Source of the DNA: Parasphingopyxis lamellibrachiae
GTDB taxonomy: Bacteria > Pseudomonadota > Alphaproteobacteria > Sphingomonadales > Sphingomonadaceae
NCBI RefSeq assembly: GCF_003385775.1
Contig: NZ_QRDP01000004.1
Coordinates: forward strand, 1,854,957-1,918,956
Direction: 5' to 3'
Length of the DNA: 64,000 bases
Under the pieces are notes generated by a model. The model made no database searches. It had not been told where the DNA came from and saw only the letters and a list, made by a program, of their open reading frames with translations. Numbering within the stretch: the first letter of the stretch is position 1; each line of letters begins with the position of its first letter. The position numbers and the translations under genes are program-made. Positions 54,637 to 63,954 of the stretch are shown piece after piece.

Positions 54637-56717
54637 TATGCGCTCCTCTTGGTCAAACCGGTGTCGCTCGCTGCCGCCGGCAGGCTGATGGTGAAGCACG
54701 TGCCTTCACCCTCCCGGCTGTCGACATCGACCGTTCCGCCCATCTCGGCGACAAGCGACCGGGCTTCGAAGGCGCCAATGCCGAACCCGCCGCTTTTCGA
54801 AGAGCTGAACGGCCGGAACAACTTCTCGCGGACGAATTCCGCATCCATCCCGACGCCCCGATCCTCGATCGCTATCCGCACAGCCTCCCGATCGCCGTCG
54901 ACCGTCAGGCAAACGGGCGTGTCGGGCGCGCTGGCGTCGATCGCGTTTTGCACAAGATGGGTCAGCGCTGTTTCAAGCCGCACCGGATCGACCATCGCGT
55001 GGAATTCGGGCCCCGCGGCGATATGGACGGGATGGGCATCGCCCTTTTGTTCGGCCAGCTGTTCGGCCAGTTTGCGCACTCCGGTTGGGCGGGGCGCTTC
55101 GCTGCGTCTCCTCTCCTTTGGCGCAAGCCGGGCGAGCAGATCGTTCATCTTGCCCACCGAATCCTGCAAAGTCGCGATCATGTCGGCGCGAAATTCGGGG
55201 TTGTCGGCATGCCGTTCGGCATTGCGCGCCACCAGGCTGAGCTGGCTCACCAGATTCTTGATATCGTGCAGGATGAAGGCGAAGCGGCGGTTGAATTCAT
55301 CGAAGCGCCGCGCCTCGGCCAGCGCATCCTGGCTGCTGGCCTCGGCGAGATAGCTCGCCGCTTGCCGGCCGGCGATCCGCAGGAGATCGAGATCCTCCCA
55401 GTCGAGCGTCCGGTCGATACGCGGGCGGCGGAGCAGCACCGCGCCGGCGAGCTTGTCCCGGTGGATAAGCGGCACCAGCGCCCAGGCGTCGGCCTGGGCG
55501 ATCATCCAGCCCGGAACGAGGGTGGCAATTTCGTCGGGGTTGCCGTGTTCGCCGCAGCGCAGCGGATCGAGCTCGACAATATGGCCGCTCGTTTCCAGCC
55601 AGTCACCGAGCACGGAATCGCCGGTCGCGCTGACCGCGCCAAGATCGTCCCAGCTCCAGCGGGCCCCGGGCTGCAGGACAGTATCGCCACTCCGCACCAG
55701 GAGGAGGCCGCCCTGGGCTTCGGTAATATCGGCCAGCGCCTGGATGATCCGTTTGTCCAGCGGATCGGTATCGCTGCCTGGCTGGGCGAGCGTATGGTTG
55801 AATCGGATCCATTCCGCCCGGTAATCATAGCGATGCTCGAACAGGTGTTTGGCGATCTTGACGCGCAGCCATGCGCGCACCCTTTTCGACGGCAGGAGAG
55901 TGATGGCGCCGACCGACAGCAGGAAGACGATCGCCACCTGCACCAGAGCGGCGCTGCTCCCGGCGAAAATGTCGATCAGCTCGGTCGCAAGGAACATGAT
56001 CAGGAAATAGCCGGCGATCGCCAGCAGGGAGAGCGAGCGGAAGGCGACCTTTCTGGAGAGCTTCACCTTGAGTTCGACATTGCGGCGCATGGCGAAGAGA
56101 AAAGTGGGCACGAGACAGAGCATCAGCACGCCGCGTAGGGCCAGCAGCTCGAACGGCACACGCCCGGTCAGCCAGGCGAAAGTGTAGAGATTGAGGTCAT
56201 AGGCCCACATCGCTGTGATCCCGATCATGGTCGGGCGGATGCCCCAGCGCGTTTCCGGAGCCGCGACTGTATAGAGCGCATGGACGAGCAGCAGCGCACC
56301 GATCGCGAAACACAGGTTCAGCATCAGCATCGAGGCCAGGGCTATCGCATTGAGTTCTTCGCCTCCCGGCAGCAACGCCAGCGCGCCATCGATCATGACC
56401 TGAAGCACGACCAGCAGGAAGAGCGCGATATAGACCAGCCCGACAAAGGGACGGCGATCGTCCCCGAGGCCGCGCCTGAGCAAGACATACATGAATGTCA
56501 GGAAACCAAGATTGCGGGCTGTTTCACCGAGCCTGGCCGCAACCGAGCCGGGGTCTGTTGCCGCCGCGAGCCCGGCCCATACCGCCGTCAGCAGAAAGGC
56601 GATGCCGAGGATCGCCATCGAGACGCGGCGCTCGTGGCGTGTGAACTGCCACAGCGCGAGCAGCCCGAACAGGACCGCCGCGATCGCGTGGCTCCAGGTA
56701 CCGGCGAGCGCCACCAT
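54636..56717 (-). CDS. prsK: PEP-CTERM system histidine kinase PrsK
   Basis: A 693-residue membrane kinase. The N-terminal 280 residues hold about eight or nine membrane helices. A GAF-like domain follows (about 320-470). The kinase core has the unusual phospho-acceptor motif FILHDIKNLVSQLSLVARNA, N box LTHLVQNAIDAS and G boxes EDRGVGMD and GGFGIGAFEARSL. This layout is the PrsK family of exosortase (XrtA) systems. Second gene of the operon: 1-nt gap after the sugar transferase gene, TAATG overlap with prsR. Confidence 0.93.
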   Translation of the reverse strand: MVALAGTWSHAIAAVLFGLLALWQFTRHERRVSMAILGIAFLLTAVWAGLAAATDPGSVAARLGETARNLGFLTFMYVLLRRGLGDDRRPFVGLVYIALFLLVVLQVMIDGALALLPGGEELNAIALASMLMLNLCFAIGALLLVHALYTVAAPETRWGIRPTMIGITAMWAYDLNLYTFAWLTGRVPFELLALRGVLMLCLVPTFLFAMRRNVELKVKLSRKVAFRSLSLLAIAGYFLIMFLATELIDIFAGSSAALVQVAIVFLLSVGAITLLPSKRVRAWLRVKIAKHLFEHRYDYRAEWIRFNHTLAQPGSDTDPLDKRIIQALADITEAQGGLLLVRSGDTVLQPGARWSWDDLGAVSATGDSVLGDWLETSGHIVELDPLRCGEHGNPDEIATLVPGWMIAQADAWALVPLIHRDKLAGAVLLRRPRIDRTLDWEDLDLLRIAGRQAASYLAEASSQDALAEARRFDEFNRRFAFILHDIKNLVSQLSLVARNAERHADNPEFRADMIATLQDSVGKMNDLLARLAPKERRRSEAPRPTGVRKLAEQLAEQKGDAHPVHIAAGPEFHAMVDPVRLETALTHLVQNAIDASAPDTPVCLTVDGDREAVRIAIEDRGVGMDAEFVREKLFRPFSSSKSGGFGIGAFEARSLVAEMGGTVDVDSREGEGTCFTISLPAAASDTGLTKRSA

Positions 56718-56718
56718 C

Positions 56719-58107
56719 TCAGCGTGCGCCTTCCGGCCAGATAACCACGCGCACCGTCTGCAACAGGATCAGCAGATCGAGAAACGGCGTGTAATTCTTG
56801 GCGTAATAGAGATCATATTCCAGCTTGTGCCGCGCATCTTCCAGGCTCGCGCCATAGGGATAATTGACCTGCGCCCAGCCGGTGATGCCCGGCTTCACCA
56901 TATGCCGTTCCGCATAGTAGGGCATCTTGGTCGCCAGATCGTCGACAAACTGCTTGCGCTCGGGCCGGGGGCCGACGAAACTCATTTCACCCTTCAGCAC
57001 GGTCCAGGCCTGGGGCAGTTCGTCGATCCGTATCTTACGGATCAGCTTGCCGATCCGGGTAACGCGCGGATCGTTTTTCTGGGCCCAGATCGCCTCGCCA
57101 TCCTTCTCCGCATCCTCCCGCATGGACCGCAGCTTGATGAGCTCGAACTCCTGTCCATATTGGCCAACGCGTTTCTGCCTGAAGAATGCCGGGCCCGGGC
57201 TTTCCAGCTTGATCGCCAGGGCGAAGAGCAGGATGAGCGGAGCCGTCAGTATCAGCAGGGCCGAACTGGCGAGGATGTCGAACAGCCTTTTCGACGCGCT
57301 CGACAGGCGGCGGCCACTCGAAAAGCCGTCCGAGAAGATGAGCCAGCTCGGATTGACGCTGTCGAGATCGACCCGGCCGGTTTCCCGTTCCAGAAAGGTG
57401 GAGAGATCGTTGACATGCACGCCGGTCGTCTTGATGCGCAGCAGATCGTCCAGCGGCAGCGCGTTGCGCCGTTCCTCAAGCGCGAGCACGACCTCGCTCG
57501 CATTCAGCAGGACGACATGATCGGCAAGGTTGTAGATCGCCTCGCGGTTGATGGACTCGCGGATTTCCTGATGCCCGTCATTCATGGCGATATAGCCAAC
57601 CACGACAAAACCCGATCCGGAATCCTGGGAGAGATCCCTGACCCGCTCTGCCTTGCTGCCGGCACCGAGCACCACAACGCGGCGCTTGAAGGCCGCGCCG
57701 CCCAGCGTCTTGCCGAGCAGGATCCGCATCCCGAACAGGAGCACGGTCGCAATGATCATCGAATAGAAGAGATTGGACCGCCAGAGAGACAGGTCCGGCA
57801 CAAGGAAGAAAACTGCCGACAGACAGATAATGCCGATGGAAACCGCCACCAGGAGCCGGGCCAGCGCAAAACGCAGCGAATTGAGCGCCTCGACACCATA
57901 AACGCCTACCGCGATCATCGCGACCTCGAGCGCCAGAGCAAAGGCGAGCAGCTGCGGTATGCGATCGGTCATGGGCTCGGGAATGCTGCCGATCTGGCTG
58001 AGCCTGTAGACCCAGCCAAGCTCTGCCGAAACGAGCAGCAGCACGAAATCCATGATGCCGAGCAGCAAGACCGCATTCGGCACATAATGTTTGAACAGTC
58101 TGATCAC
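56719..58107 (-). CDS. XrtA-linked undecaprenyl-phosphate sugar transferase
   Basis: A 462-residue polyprenol phosphate sugar transferase that starts exopolysaccharide synthesis at the inner membrane. Four N-terminal membrane helices (about 10-125), a Rossmann-like region (RRVVVLGAGSKAERVRDLSQ) and the C-terminal transferase with KRLFDILASSALLILTAP, GPAFFRQKRVGQ, ELIKLRSM and PGITGWAQVNYPYG. It matches the sugar transferase type found in PEP-CTERM clusters. The GTG at 58107 starts the conserved IRLFKHYVPNAVLLLGIMDF and is preferred to the TTG at 58155. First gene of the prs operon. Confidence 0.9.
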   Translation of the reverse strand: MIRLFKHYVPNAVLLLGIMDFVLLLVSAELGWVYRLSQIGSIPEPMTDRIPQLLAFALALEVAMIAVGVYGVEALNSLRFALARLLVAVSIGIICLSAVFFLVPDLSLWRSNLFYSMIIATVLLFGMRILLGKTLGGAAFKRRVVVLGAGSKAERVRDLSQDSGSGFVVVGYIAMNDGHQEIRESINREAIYNLADHVVLLNASEVVLALEERRNALPLDDLLRIKTTGVHVNDLSTFLERETGRVDLDSVNPSWLIFSDGFSSGRRLSSASKRLFDILASSALLILTAPLILLFALAIKLESPGPAFFRQKRVGQYGQEFELIKLRSMREDAEKDGEAIWAQKNDPRVTRIGKLIRKIRIDELPQAWTVLKGEMSFVGPRPERKQFVDDLATKMPYYAERHMVKPGITGWAQVNYPYGASLEDARHKLEYDLYYAKNYTPFLDLLILLQTVRVVIWPEGAR

Positions 58108-58270
58108 GCGTGAAAGACCCGTTATTGCTTCATGTGAAGACGGTCTTAGCCGCAAATCGTAAAGAAATCCGACACAAGGGGCGCTGTCGGTGGATTTTAC
58201 GGCGCGATGCCGCCTTCGCCAAGCGAGGACTGAAAATGTTCATTTTAAATCATACGATTAGAGATCGCCG

Positions 58271-59173
58271 CTAAACGGTGCCCGCCGTCGGCCTGTCTTG
58301 CCCGGCCAGCAGCCGGTCCGGATGCATGCCATCGACATAGCCCATAAAAGGCGGATGGATAGAATAGCCGATCAGTTCGCGCGCGCGCGGCGGCAGCGCG
58401 GCGGCTTGGTCGGGCGTCATCGTCATCGCCATATTTTCAAGCTGCCGCGCCCAGCCCGGGCAATATTGCGGCGTTGCGATCAGGCGCGGCGCATCGGACC
58501 GGTTGGCGCCGCCCCGATGCCAGAGCGTGCCCTTGGTTATCATCAGCGCGCCGGAGGGCATGACCGCTTTGATCGCATCCTCCCGCGCAGCCGGATCGTC
58601 GTCGACATCCCGGATCTGCGTGTTGGCGAAATCGGCCGATATGTTCGCCCCCTCGATCGAATTTTCTTCCCATAAATGGCTGCCGGGCAGAAGCTCGGTC
58701 GCGCCATTGTCTTCGGTCATCGGATCGATTGCCCAGAAGGTGCTCACGCCCCATGATCCGCGTGGCCGGTCGACCCGCAAATGGCTGTCGTCATAGTGCC
58801 AGGGCTGGACGGTTTCGCCCGGCTGGAGATTGATCGCGAGACAGGCGGACAACAGGCAACTCCGCCCGAGATCGGCCTCGGCAAAGGCCAGTGCGAGCGG
58901 ATGGATCACCAGATCGGCAAAAGCCGGCGATTTGGCGAGCATCGCATAGACACGATTGGATTTAAGGCCTTCGAAATCGTTCCGGCCGGCGATATTCGCG
59001 GCGAGCCATGGCGCAAGCGCCTCGCGCAGCGCCGCGACTTCTTCAGCCATCAGCACATTTTCGAAAATGATATAGCCGGCTTCGTCGAATTCGGCCCGGC
59101 ACTCGGCAAAGGAGCGGCCACCAAGCCAGTGGCTGATATCCTGTTCGGCAACGGCCTTTCCGTCCCGCGCCAT
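58271..59173 (-). CDS. phytanoyl-CoA dioxygenase family protein
   Basis: A 300-residue Fe(II)/2-oxoglutarate oxygenase. Metal ligands H126-x-D128 in QPWHYDDSH and H219 in GTLWHRGGAN. The 2-oxoglutarate-binding Arg is probably in SDAPRLIATPQY. It hydroxylates an unknown small molecule or lipid. Its ATG is 1 nt after the stop of the fatty acid desaturase gene, so the two should be made together and probably act on the same lipid. The 163 nt between it and the prs operon hold an AT-rich divider but no gene. Confidence 0.88.
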   Translation of the reverse strand: MARDGKAVAEQDISHWLGGRSFAECRAEFDEAGYIIFENVLMAEEVAALREALAPWLAANIAGRNDFEGLKSNRVYAMLAKSPAFADLVIHPLALAFAEADLGRSCLLSACLAINLQPGETVQPWHYDDSHLRVDRPRGSWGVSTFWAIDPMTEDNGATELLPGSHLWEENSIEGANISADFANTQIRDVDDDPAAREDAIKAVMPSGALMITKGTLWHRGGANRSDAPRLIATPQYCPGWARQLENMAMTMTPDQAAALPPRARELIGYSIHPPFMGYVDGMHPDRLLAGQDRPTAGTV

Positions 59174-59174
59174 A

Positions 59175-60086
59175 TCAGGCGGCCACCATGGCGGGATCGT
59201 CGCGCACGGCCCGGCGCAGCATCGCGGGATAGCCCCGAGTCAACGAGCGATAGCCTTCATAATAGCCGCGCTCCCTCAACAGTCTGTGCAGCCGGGGCAG
59301 ATTATAGGGCGGGACCGCGGGAAAATGATGATGCTCGCAATGAAAATTGACATAGTTGGGTGCAAGAACAAGGCGCTCCAGCGGATTGGCCAGCGTCGTA
59401 TGGGTGTTTTCGCGCGGATCGAGGCTCGTCCGGTCGCTCGCGACGCCGTGTTCGCCGATATTCCTGATCCGCGTGATCGCCGGATAGAGGAACAGTTCGG
59501 CAGCCCACCACATGGCATAGGCCCAGGGCGCGCCGACCGCGAACAACAGGCCGAACAGCACGATATGGAAGGTCAGCCAGGGAAGGTGCCGGGGCAGGCG
59601 GAAATTCCTGATCTTGTACCAGGTGTCACGCAGGCCGGTGCGGCCGGTCAGGTCGCGCAGCATCTTGCGGCGGAAACTGTCGCGGGGAATCGGATAGTTC
59701 CGGACCAGCCCGATATCGGGATCCTTGTCCGTGCCGGCATATTGGTGATGTTTGAGATGATAGGCGCGATAAGCATAGTGCGAGACGTTGAGCGCGGCAT
59801 TGGCGAACCAGTGGCCGACGATTTCATTCGCCCTTCGGCTCCTGAAAAAGGCGTGATGCGCACAATCATGGCCAATCACGACAAGGCCGAGAATCCGCCC
59901 CGCGATAACAACCGTGCCGAGGATGATCGTCAGCGGATTGGGCCACAGGATGGCGACCGCAAAAGCGCCCGCCAGTATCGCGAAATTGCCAAGCAGGATC
60001 GCCGCCGCCCTGACGTTGGAAAGCTTGAGCAGCGCGCGCAGTTCATCCTTGGTAACGACTTCGGGCAGGCTTGGGTTTTTGGACAT
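59175..60086 (-). CDS. membrane fatty acid desaturase
   Basis: A 303-residue membrane di-iron desaturase. All three histidine boxes are present: HDCAHH (73-78), HLKHH (110-114) and HCEHH (249-253). Helices lie at about 25-70 and 165-205. Regiospecificity and substrate are unknown; the sequence resembles acyl-lipid desaturases. The ATG at 60086 follows GGAG 8 nt upstream. Co-translated with the PhyH dioxygenase. Divergent from the PaaX-like regulator across 65 nt, a layout suggesting control by it. Confidence 0.9.
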   Translation of the reverse strand: MSKNPSLPEVVTKDELRALLKLSNVRAAAILLGNFAILAGAFAVAILWPNPLTIILGTVVIAGRILGLVVIGHDCAHHAFFRSRRANEIVGHWFANAALNVSHYAYRAYHLKHHQYAGTDKDPDIGLVRNYPIPRDSFRRKMLRDLTGRTGLRDTWYKIRNFRLPRHLPWLTFHIVLFGLLFAVGAPWAYAMWWAAELFLYPAITRIRNIGEHGVASDRTSLDPRENTHTTLANPLERLVLAPNYVNFHCEHHHFPAVPPYNLPRLHRLLRERGYYEGYRSLTRGYPAMLRRAVRDDPAMVAA

Positions 60087-60151
60087 TGTCGGCTCCAGAT
60101 GCGGGCTCCTTGCCACGCGTCGCAATTACTTGTAACGATATTCATCATATT

Positions 60152-60973
60152 ATGTCAAACTTTGTTTCATTTGAAGCGCCGGATACGGGCGAGATGACGG
60201 GCCGCGGCCTGATCCTTTCCCTGATGAACGCTATCGGTACCCAGCGGATAACGGCAGCCCAGATTGTCGCCGCCGGCAGCGCCTTTGGTATCGAGGACAG
60301 CGCGATGCGGATGGCGACGACCCGGCTGACCAGAGAAGGCCTGCTCGAAAGCGCCGGACGCGGGCTCTATATATCGGGCCCAGCTTCACGCCCTCTGCGC
60401 GATCAGGTTCGCGGCTGGCGTTCGGTGCGCGAGCGAACCAAGGATTGGGATGGCGGCTGGCTCGCCGTGCCGGCAGGCAATCTCGGACGCACCGACCGCA
60501 AGCAGCTCGCCGCGCGGTCCCAGGCGCTCAGGCTCTATGGCTTTGCCGAAGCCGAACCCGATTTGTGGGTTCGGCCGGCCAATCTTGCGATCGCATTGCC
60601 AGCCCTGCGCAGCGAGCTGATTGCGATCGGGCTCGATGACCGGGCGATGCTCTTTGCACTCGGCGATTATGCCGCCCCGGACAAAGTGAATTTCCGGACC
60701 CTGTGGAACTTGGATGCTTTGCAGGCGCGCTATGCCCAGGCCCTGGCTGCGCTCGAAACAAGCGCCGCGCGCCTCGACACCCTGCCGCTGGCCGGGGCAG
60801 CGCGCGAAACATTATCGCTCGGCCAGGCGGCAATCCGCGTCATCAATCTCGATCCGCTTCTGCCCGATGCCATGATCGACGGCGCTCTGCGCGCCCGGCT
60901 GGTCGAAACGATGAAACTCTATGACGCCAGCGGCAAGGACATCTGGCGACGTTACTATCGGGAGGCCGGTTAA
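60152..60973 (+). CDS. PaaX-like transcriptional regulator
   Basis: A 273-residue regulator. The N-terminal 80 residues form a winged helix (RGLILSLMNAIGTQRITAAQ, RMATTRLTREGLLESAGRGL). The middle and C-terminal parts match PaaX proteins (WDGGWLAVPAG, RLYGFAEAEPDLWVRPANLA, and a helical C-terminus with WRRYYREAG). PaaX represses phenylacetate catabolism by sensing phenylacetyl-CoA; no paa genes are near, so the ligand may be another acyl-CoA. Divergent from the desaturase gene, its likely target. Confidence 0.83.
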   Translation: MSNFVSFEAPDTGEMTGRGLILSLMNAIGTQRITAAQIVAAGSAFGIEDSAMRMATTRLTREGLLESAGRGLYISGPASRPLRDQVRGWRSVRERTKDWDGGWLAVPAGNLGRTDRKQLAARSQALRLYGFAEAEPDLWVRPANLAIALPALRSELIAIGLDDRAMLFALGDYAAPDKVNFRTLWNLDALQARYAQALAALETSAARLDTLPLAGAARETLSLGQAAIRVINLDPLLPDAMIDGALRARLVETMKLYDASGKDIWRRYYREAG

Positions 60974-61012
60974 CGGCTTTCGTACCGCAACCGAACCCGT
61001 CATAAGGGCGAC

Positions 61013-62065
61013 ATGACAGCCCCATCCATCACACCGGTTATCCTCACCGGCGGCAGCGGCACGCGCCTCTGGCCATTGTCGCGTACCGCGCGCCCCAAAC
61101 AGTTTCTGGCGCTGACGGGCGAGACCAGCATGCTCGAACAGACGATTGCCCGGGCCGGCGGCGCGCGTTTCGGCGAACCCCTGCTCGTCGGCGGCGCGGC
61201 GCAGGAAGATGTATTGCAGCTCTTGGCCGGCAGCGATGCCGCCATCATCCTGGAACCCGAAGCGCGCAACACGGCCCCCGCCATTGCGCTGGCCGCGCTC
61301 GTGCTCCCGCCGGAAACAGCGATGCTCGTCATGCCAAGCGACCAGGTTATTGCCGATGTCCCCGCCTTTGAAGCGGCGGTGGAGCAGGCTGCGGCGCTGG
61401 CCGCCAAAGGCTGGCTCGTGACTTTCGGGATCGCACCGACCGGCCCGGAAACCGGCTATGGCTATATCCGGCAGGGCGAAGCGCTGGACGGCCATGGCTT
61501 CCGCGCCGCCCGCTTCGTCGAAAAACCGGATCGGGAAACGGCACAGGGCTTTCTGGAGAAGGGCGGCTATCACTGGAATGGCGGCATATTCCTGTTCACC
61601 GCGGGCCGCTTTCTCGAAGCCCTGGAGAAACACGCGCCGGACATATTGGCAGCGGCGCGCGCGGCCTATGAGGCCGGGCATCGCGACGGCGCCGTCCACC
61701 GGCCCGATGCGGCTGCCTTTGCAAAAGCGCCAGCGACGTCGATCGATTATGCGGTGATGGAGAAGGCGGAGCGGGTTGCGGTCGTGCCGGTTTCGATGGG
61801 CTGGTCCGATGTCGGCAGCTGGGACGCGCTGCACGAGATTTCGGAGCAGGACAGCAGCGGTAACGCGCTGTCCGGCGATATCGTAGCGATCGACACGGCC
61901 AACAGCCTGGTGCGGTCGGACGGCATCAAGGTCACGACCGTCGGCGTCGAGGATCTGATCGTCGTCGCGACCAAAGATGCGGTGCTCGTCATGCCGCGCG
62001 GCGAGAGCCAGCGGGTGAAGGAGATCGTCGCGCAACTGAAAACCGAAGGCAGCGAGACGCTATAA
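61013..62065 (+). CDS. manC: mannose-1-phosphate guanylyltransferase
   Basis: Makes GDP-mannose from mannose 1-phosphate and GTP. 350 residues, containing only the nucleotidyltransferase domain and a short C-terminal beta region, without the isomerase part found in longer ManC proteins. Motifs: VILTGGSGTRLWPLSR (GTP binding), PKQFL, LVMPSDQVI, FVEKPD and WNGGIFLF. The C-terminal VSMGWSDVGSWDAL is typical. AAGGG precedes the ATG. With manA at 32968 it supports mannose supply for the polysaccharide system. Confidence 0.92.
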   Translation: MTAPSITPVILTGGSGTRLWPLSRTARPKQFLALTGETSMLEQTIARAGGARFGEPLLVGGAAQEDVLQLLAGSDAAIILEPEARNTAPAIALAALVLPPETAMLVMPSDQVIADVPAFEAAVEQAAALAAKGWLVTFGIAPTGPETGYGYIRQGEALDGHGFRAARFVEKPDRETAQGFLEKGGYHWNGGIFLFTAGRFLEALEKHAPDILAAARAAYEAGHRDGAVHRPDAAAFAKAPATSIDYAVMEKAERVAVVPVSMGWSDVGSWDALHEISEQDSSGNALSGDIVAIDTANSLVRSDGIKVTTVGVEDLIVVATKDAVLVMPRGESQRVKEIVAQLKTEGSETL

Positions 62066-62079
62066 ATCTGTCAGGCACT

Positions 62080-62155
62080 TTATCTGTCAGACCTTCGGCT
62101 TCGCCTCAGGCGCCGCACCGGCCCGCTCCCCCGTTAGGTTGAGTCTGACAGATAA
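62080..62155 (+). repeat. palindromic element, internally deleted copy 7
   Basis: A perfect 13-bp terminal inverted repeat TTATCTGTCAGAC/GTCTGACAGATAA encloses 50 bp that keep the left end CTTCGGCTTCGCCTCAGGCG and part of one arm (GCACCGGCCCGCTCCCCC). The central hairpin is lost. Lies between the convergent manC and XRE regulator genes, where it can serve as a terminator-like stem. A lone TCTGTCAGG half-end precedes it at 62067. Confidence 0.75.
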
Positions 62156-62167
62156 GATTCCCAAGCC

Positions 62168-63559
62168 CTAATCCCCGGCAAAGGCGAAAGGCGTAATCGC
62201 CCTTTCGCGCTCATTGATGATCAGCGCCCGGCCGATCGGCGGCGCGCTCCTTTGCGGGCAATCGGCGCGCGTGCACTGACGGCACCCAAGGCCGATCGGC
62301 GTCGTATCGCCGCCTGCGAGATCGAAACCGCGCGCATCGATAAGCGGGGCGGCATGGGCGGCCGCCAGACCAAGACCGATCGCGAATTCCGCGCGGATCC
62401 CGCTGGGCGCGCGGCTGACCGGGTGCACCATGCGCGATATCGTGAACCAGCGGCTCTCATCCTCCAGCTCGACCAGCTGGCGGGTGAATTCGCCGGGCCG
62501 GTCGAACGCCCGGTGGATATGCCAGAGCGGACAGAAGCCGGCCGATTCGACCAAAGGCGAGCCGCTGGCCCCGGCATAGCGTTTGGACACCATGCCCGTC
62601 CGGTCGATCCGCAGCATGAAAAAGGGCAGGCCTCGCTCGCCCACGCGCTGCAATGTCGTCAGTCGGTGCGCGACCTGTTCGAAGCCCGCGCCGAAACGCC
62701 GCTGGAGCAGCTCGAAATCATAGCCACTGCCTTCGCAGGCTCTGAGGAAGCGTCGATAGGGCATCATCAGGGCCGCAGCAAAATAGCCCGACAGATGGCG
62801 GTGATAGAAGCGCGCCTGTACGGGATCGAGAAATTCCGCCCCGGCGACCAGCGCCTCGATTTCCGCCTTGGCCTCGATCTGGGCGAGCTGGAAACCGGCC
62901 TGGAAGGTGCGCGACGCCTGGTCGAGCATTTCGGAAAGCTGCAACTGACGGGCATGGAGATCGAGTCGCCGAAGCCGGTCGGGCATTACCTCTGCCGGCA
63001 ATATGCGGATGGTCAGCTGATGCTTGCTGCGCAACCGCTCGGCAATCGCCCCGTAAAGATCGCCGGCGCCGAGCCTGAGTTCGTCGGCCAGCGCCTCGGC
63101 CTGGCTGTCGAGATCGGCATAATGGTTTTTCCACCGCTCAATCTCCCGCCGTACAGGGATCACCGGATCGCTCGCATCCGGCCGGGCATCGCCGCCGCCC
63201 TGCGTCATCCGGTCGAAGGCGCGGGCAAAGGCTTCGGCGCCGCCGGGCGAAGCCGCCAGCCATTCATGCAGCTCGTTGCGATCGACATCGAGATCGGCGA
63301 ACAGGGGATCGGCAAGGCGGCGACGGAGCCCGTCCTCTCCCCCACCCGGCTCGTCGTCGGACAGGCTGCGCATGTCGAAATCGAAGCGATCGGCCAGCCG
63401 TATCAGCAGGGTTGCGGACAAGGGCCGTTGGTTGCGCTCAATCAGGTTCAGATAGCTGGGCGAGATATCTAGCATCTCCGCCATCGCGGCCTGAGTCAGC
63501 CCGGCCTGACGGCGCAACCGTTTGATCCGGTGTCCGGCGAAAAGTTTGGCATCGGCCAT
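62168..63559 (-). CDS. XRE regulator of the short-chain acyl-CoA type (ScfR/RamB-like)
   Basis: A 463-residue transcription factor. XRE helix-turn-helix in residues 8-62 (RIKRLRRQAGLTQAAMAEML, ISPSYLNLIERNQRPLS). A long middle region follows with the IrrE-like and DUF2083-type segments (LPFFMLRIDRTGMVSKRYAG, CPLWHIHRAFDRPGEF). The C-terminal part has a cysteine cluster GCRQCTRADCPQR that may bind a metal. Proteins of this build control propionate, glyoxylate or acetate assimilation. The ATG at 63559 begins the HTH and is preferred to a longer frame. Confidence 0.85.
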   Translation of the reverse strand: MADAKLFAGHRIKRLRRQAGLTQAAMAEMLDISPSYLNLIERNQRPLSATLLIRLADRFDFDMRSLSDDEPGGGEDGLRRRLADPLFADLDVDRNELHEWLAASPGGAEAFARAFDRMTQGGGDARPDASDPVIPVRREIERWKNHYADLDSQAEALADELRLGAGDLYGAIAERLRSKHQLTIRILPAEVMPDRLRRLDLHARQLQLSEMLDQASRTFQAGFQLAQIEAKAEIEALVAGAEFLDPVQARFYHRHLSGYFAAALMMPYRRFLRACEGSGYDFELLQRRFGAGFEQVAHRLTTLQRVGERGLPFFMLRIDRTGMVSKRYAGASGSPLVESAGFCPLWHIHRAFDRPGEFTRQLVELEDESRWFTISRMVHPVSRAPSGIRAEFAIGLGLAAAHAAPLIDARGFDLAGGDTTPIGLGCRQCTRADCPQRSAPPIGRALIINERERAITPFAFAGD

Positions 63560-63632
63560 GGCCTGTCTGTCGCTCCCGCGCCTGTCGTCATTCCGACGGG
63601 ATTCCAATGGCGTCCCGCAGCTCGAACTCCCT

Positions 63633-63658
63633 TTGTCACTTTCCTTACAATATGACAA
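63633..63658 (-). promoter_or_regulatory. TTGTCA/TGACAA inverted repeat before the XRE regulator
   Basis: Arms TTGTCA and TGACAA around a 14-nt spacer, 74-99 nt upstream of the regulator start. It could be an autoregulatory operator. Weak evidence. Confidence 0.3.
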
Positions 63659-63659
63659 C

Positions 63660-63863
63660 TCTTGCTGGCACGAACCCGACTATCACACCCGATTTTTCTG
63701 GCAGAGCTATAGGCGACCCGTACGAAAGTGAATAGCTTCATAGCAGAAGTGAGGCGCTAGACGACCACTCATCAATCCCTCGCATAGTGTAAAGGATTGA
63801 CTGAGCCAGCGGCTTACCCGGAGTTTTAAAGGGCCGCAAGTCGGCCGGAAGAACGAGCTTACT
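63660..63863 (+). other. gene-free stretch, candidate small RNA
   Basis: No open frame here has a ribosome binding site or recognisable protein. The stretch ends in a plus-strand intrinsic terminator at 63864. Sequence such as CCGCAAGTCGGCCGG can form local stems. A structured small RNA is possible. Confidence 0.35.
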
Positions 63864-63894
63864 GGTGGGGGCAGGTGCCCCCATCCTTTTTATT
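63864..63894 (+). terminator. intrinsic terminator, transcript unassigned
   Basis: A 9-bp stem GGTGGGGGC / GCCCCCATC (63864-63872 with 63877-63885, one G-U) with a 4-nt loop AGGT, then CTTTTTATT. No protein gene precedes it on the plus strand. Confidence 0.75.
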
Positions 63895-63954
63895 CCATCC
63901 TTGGGAGAGGATGCCGCCCCCAAGAATACCGCACTTTTCCTGGGGAGGAGAAGA

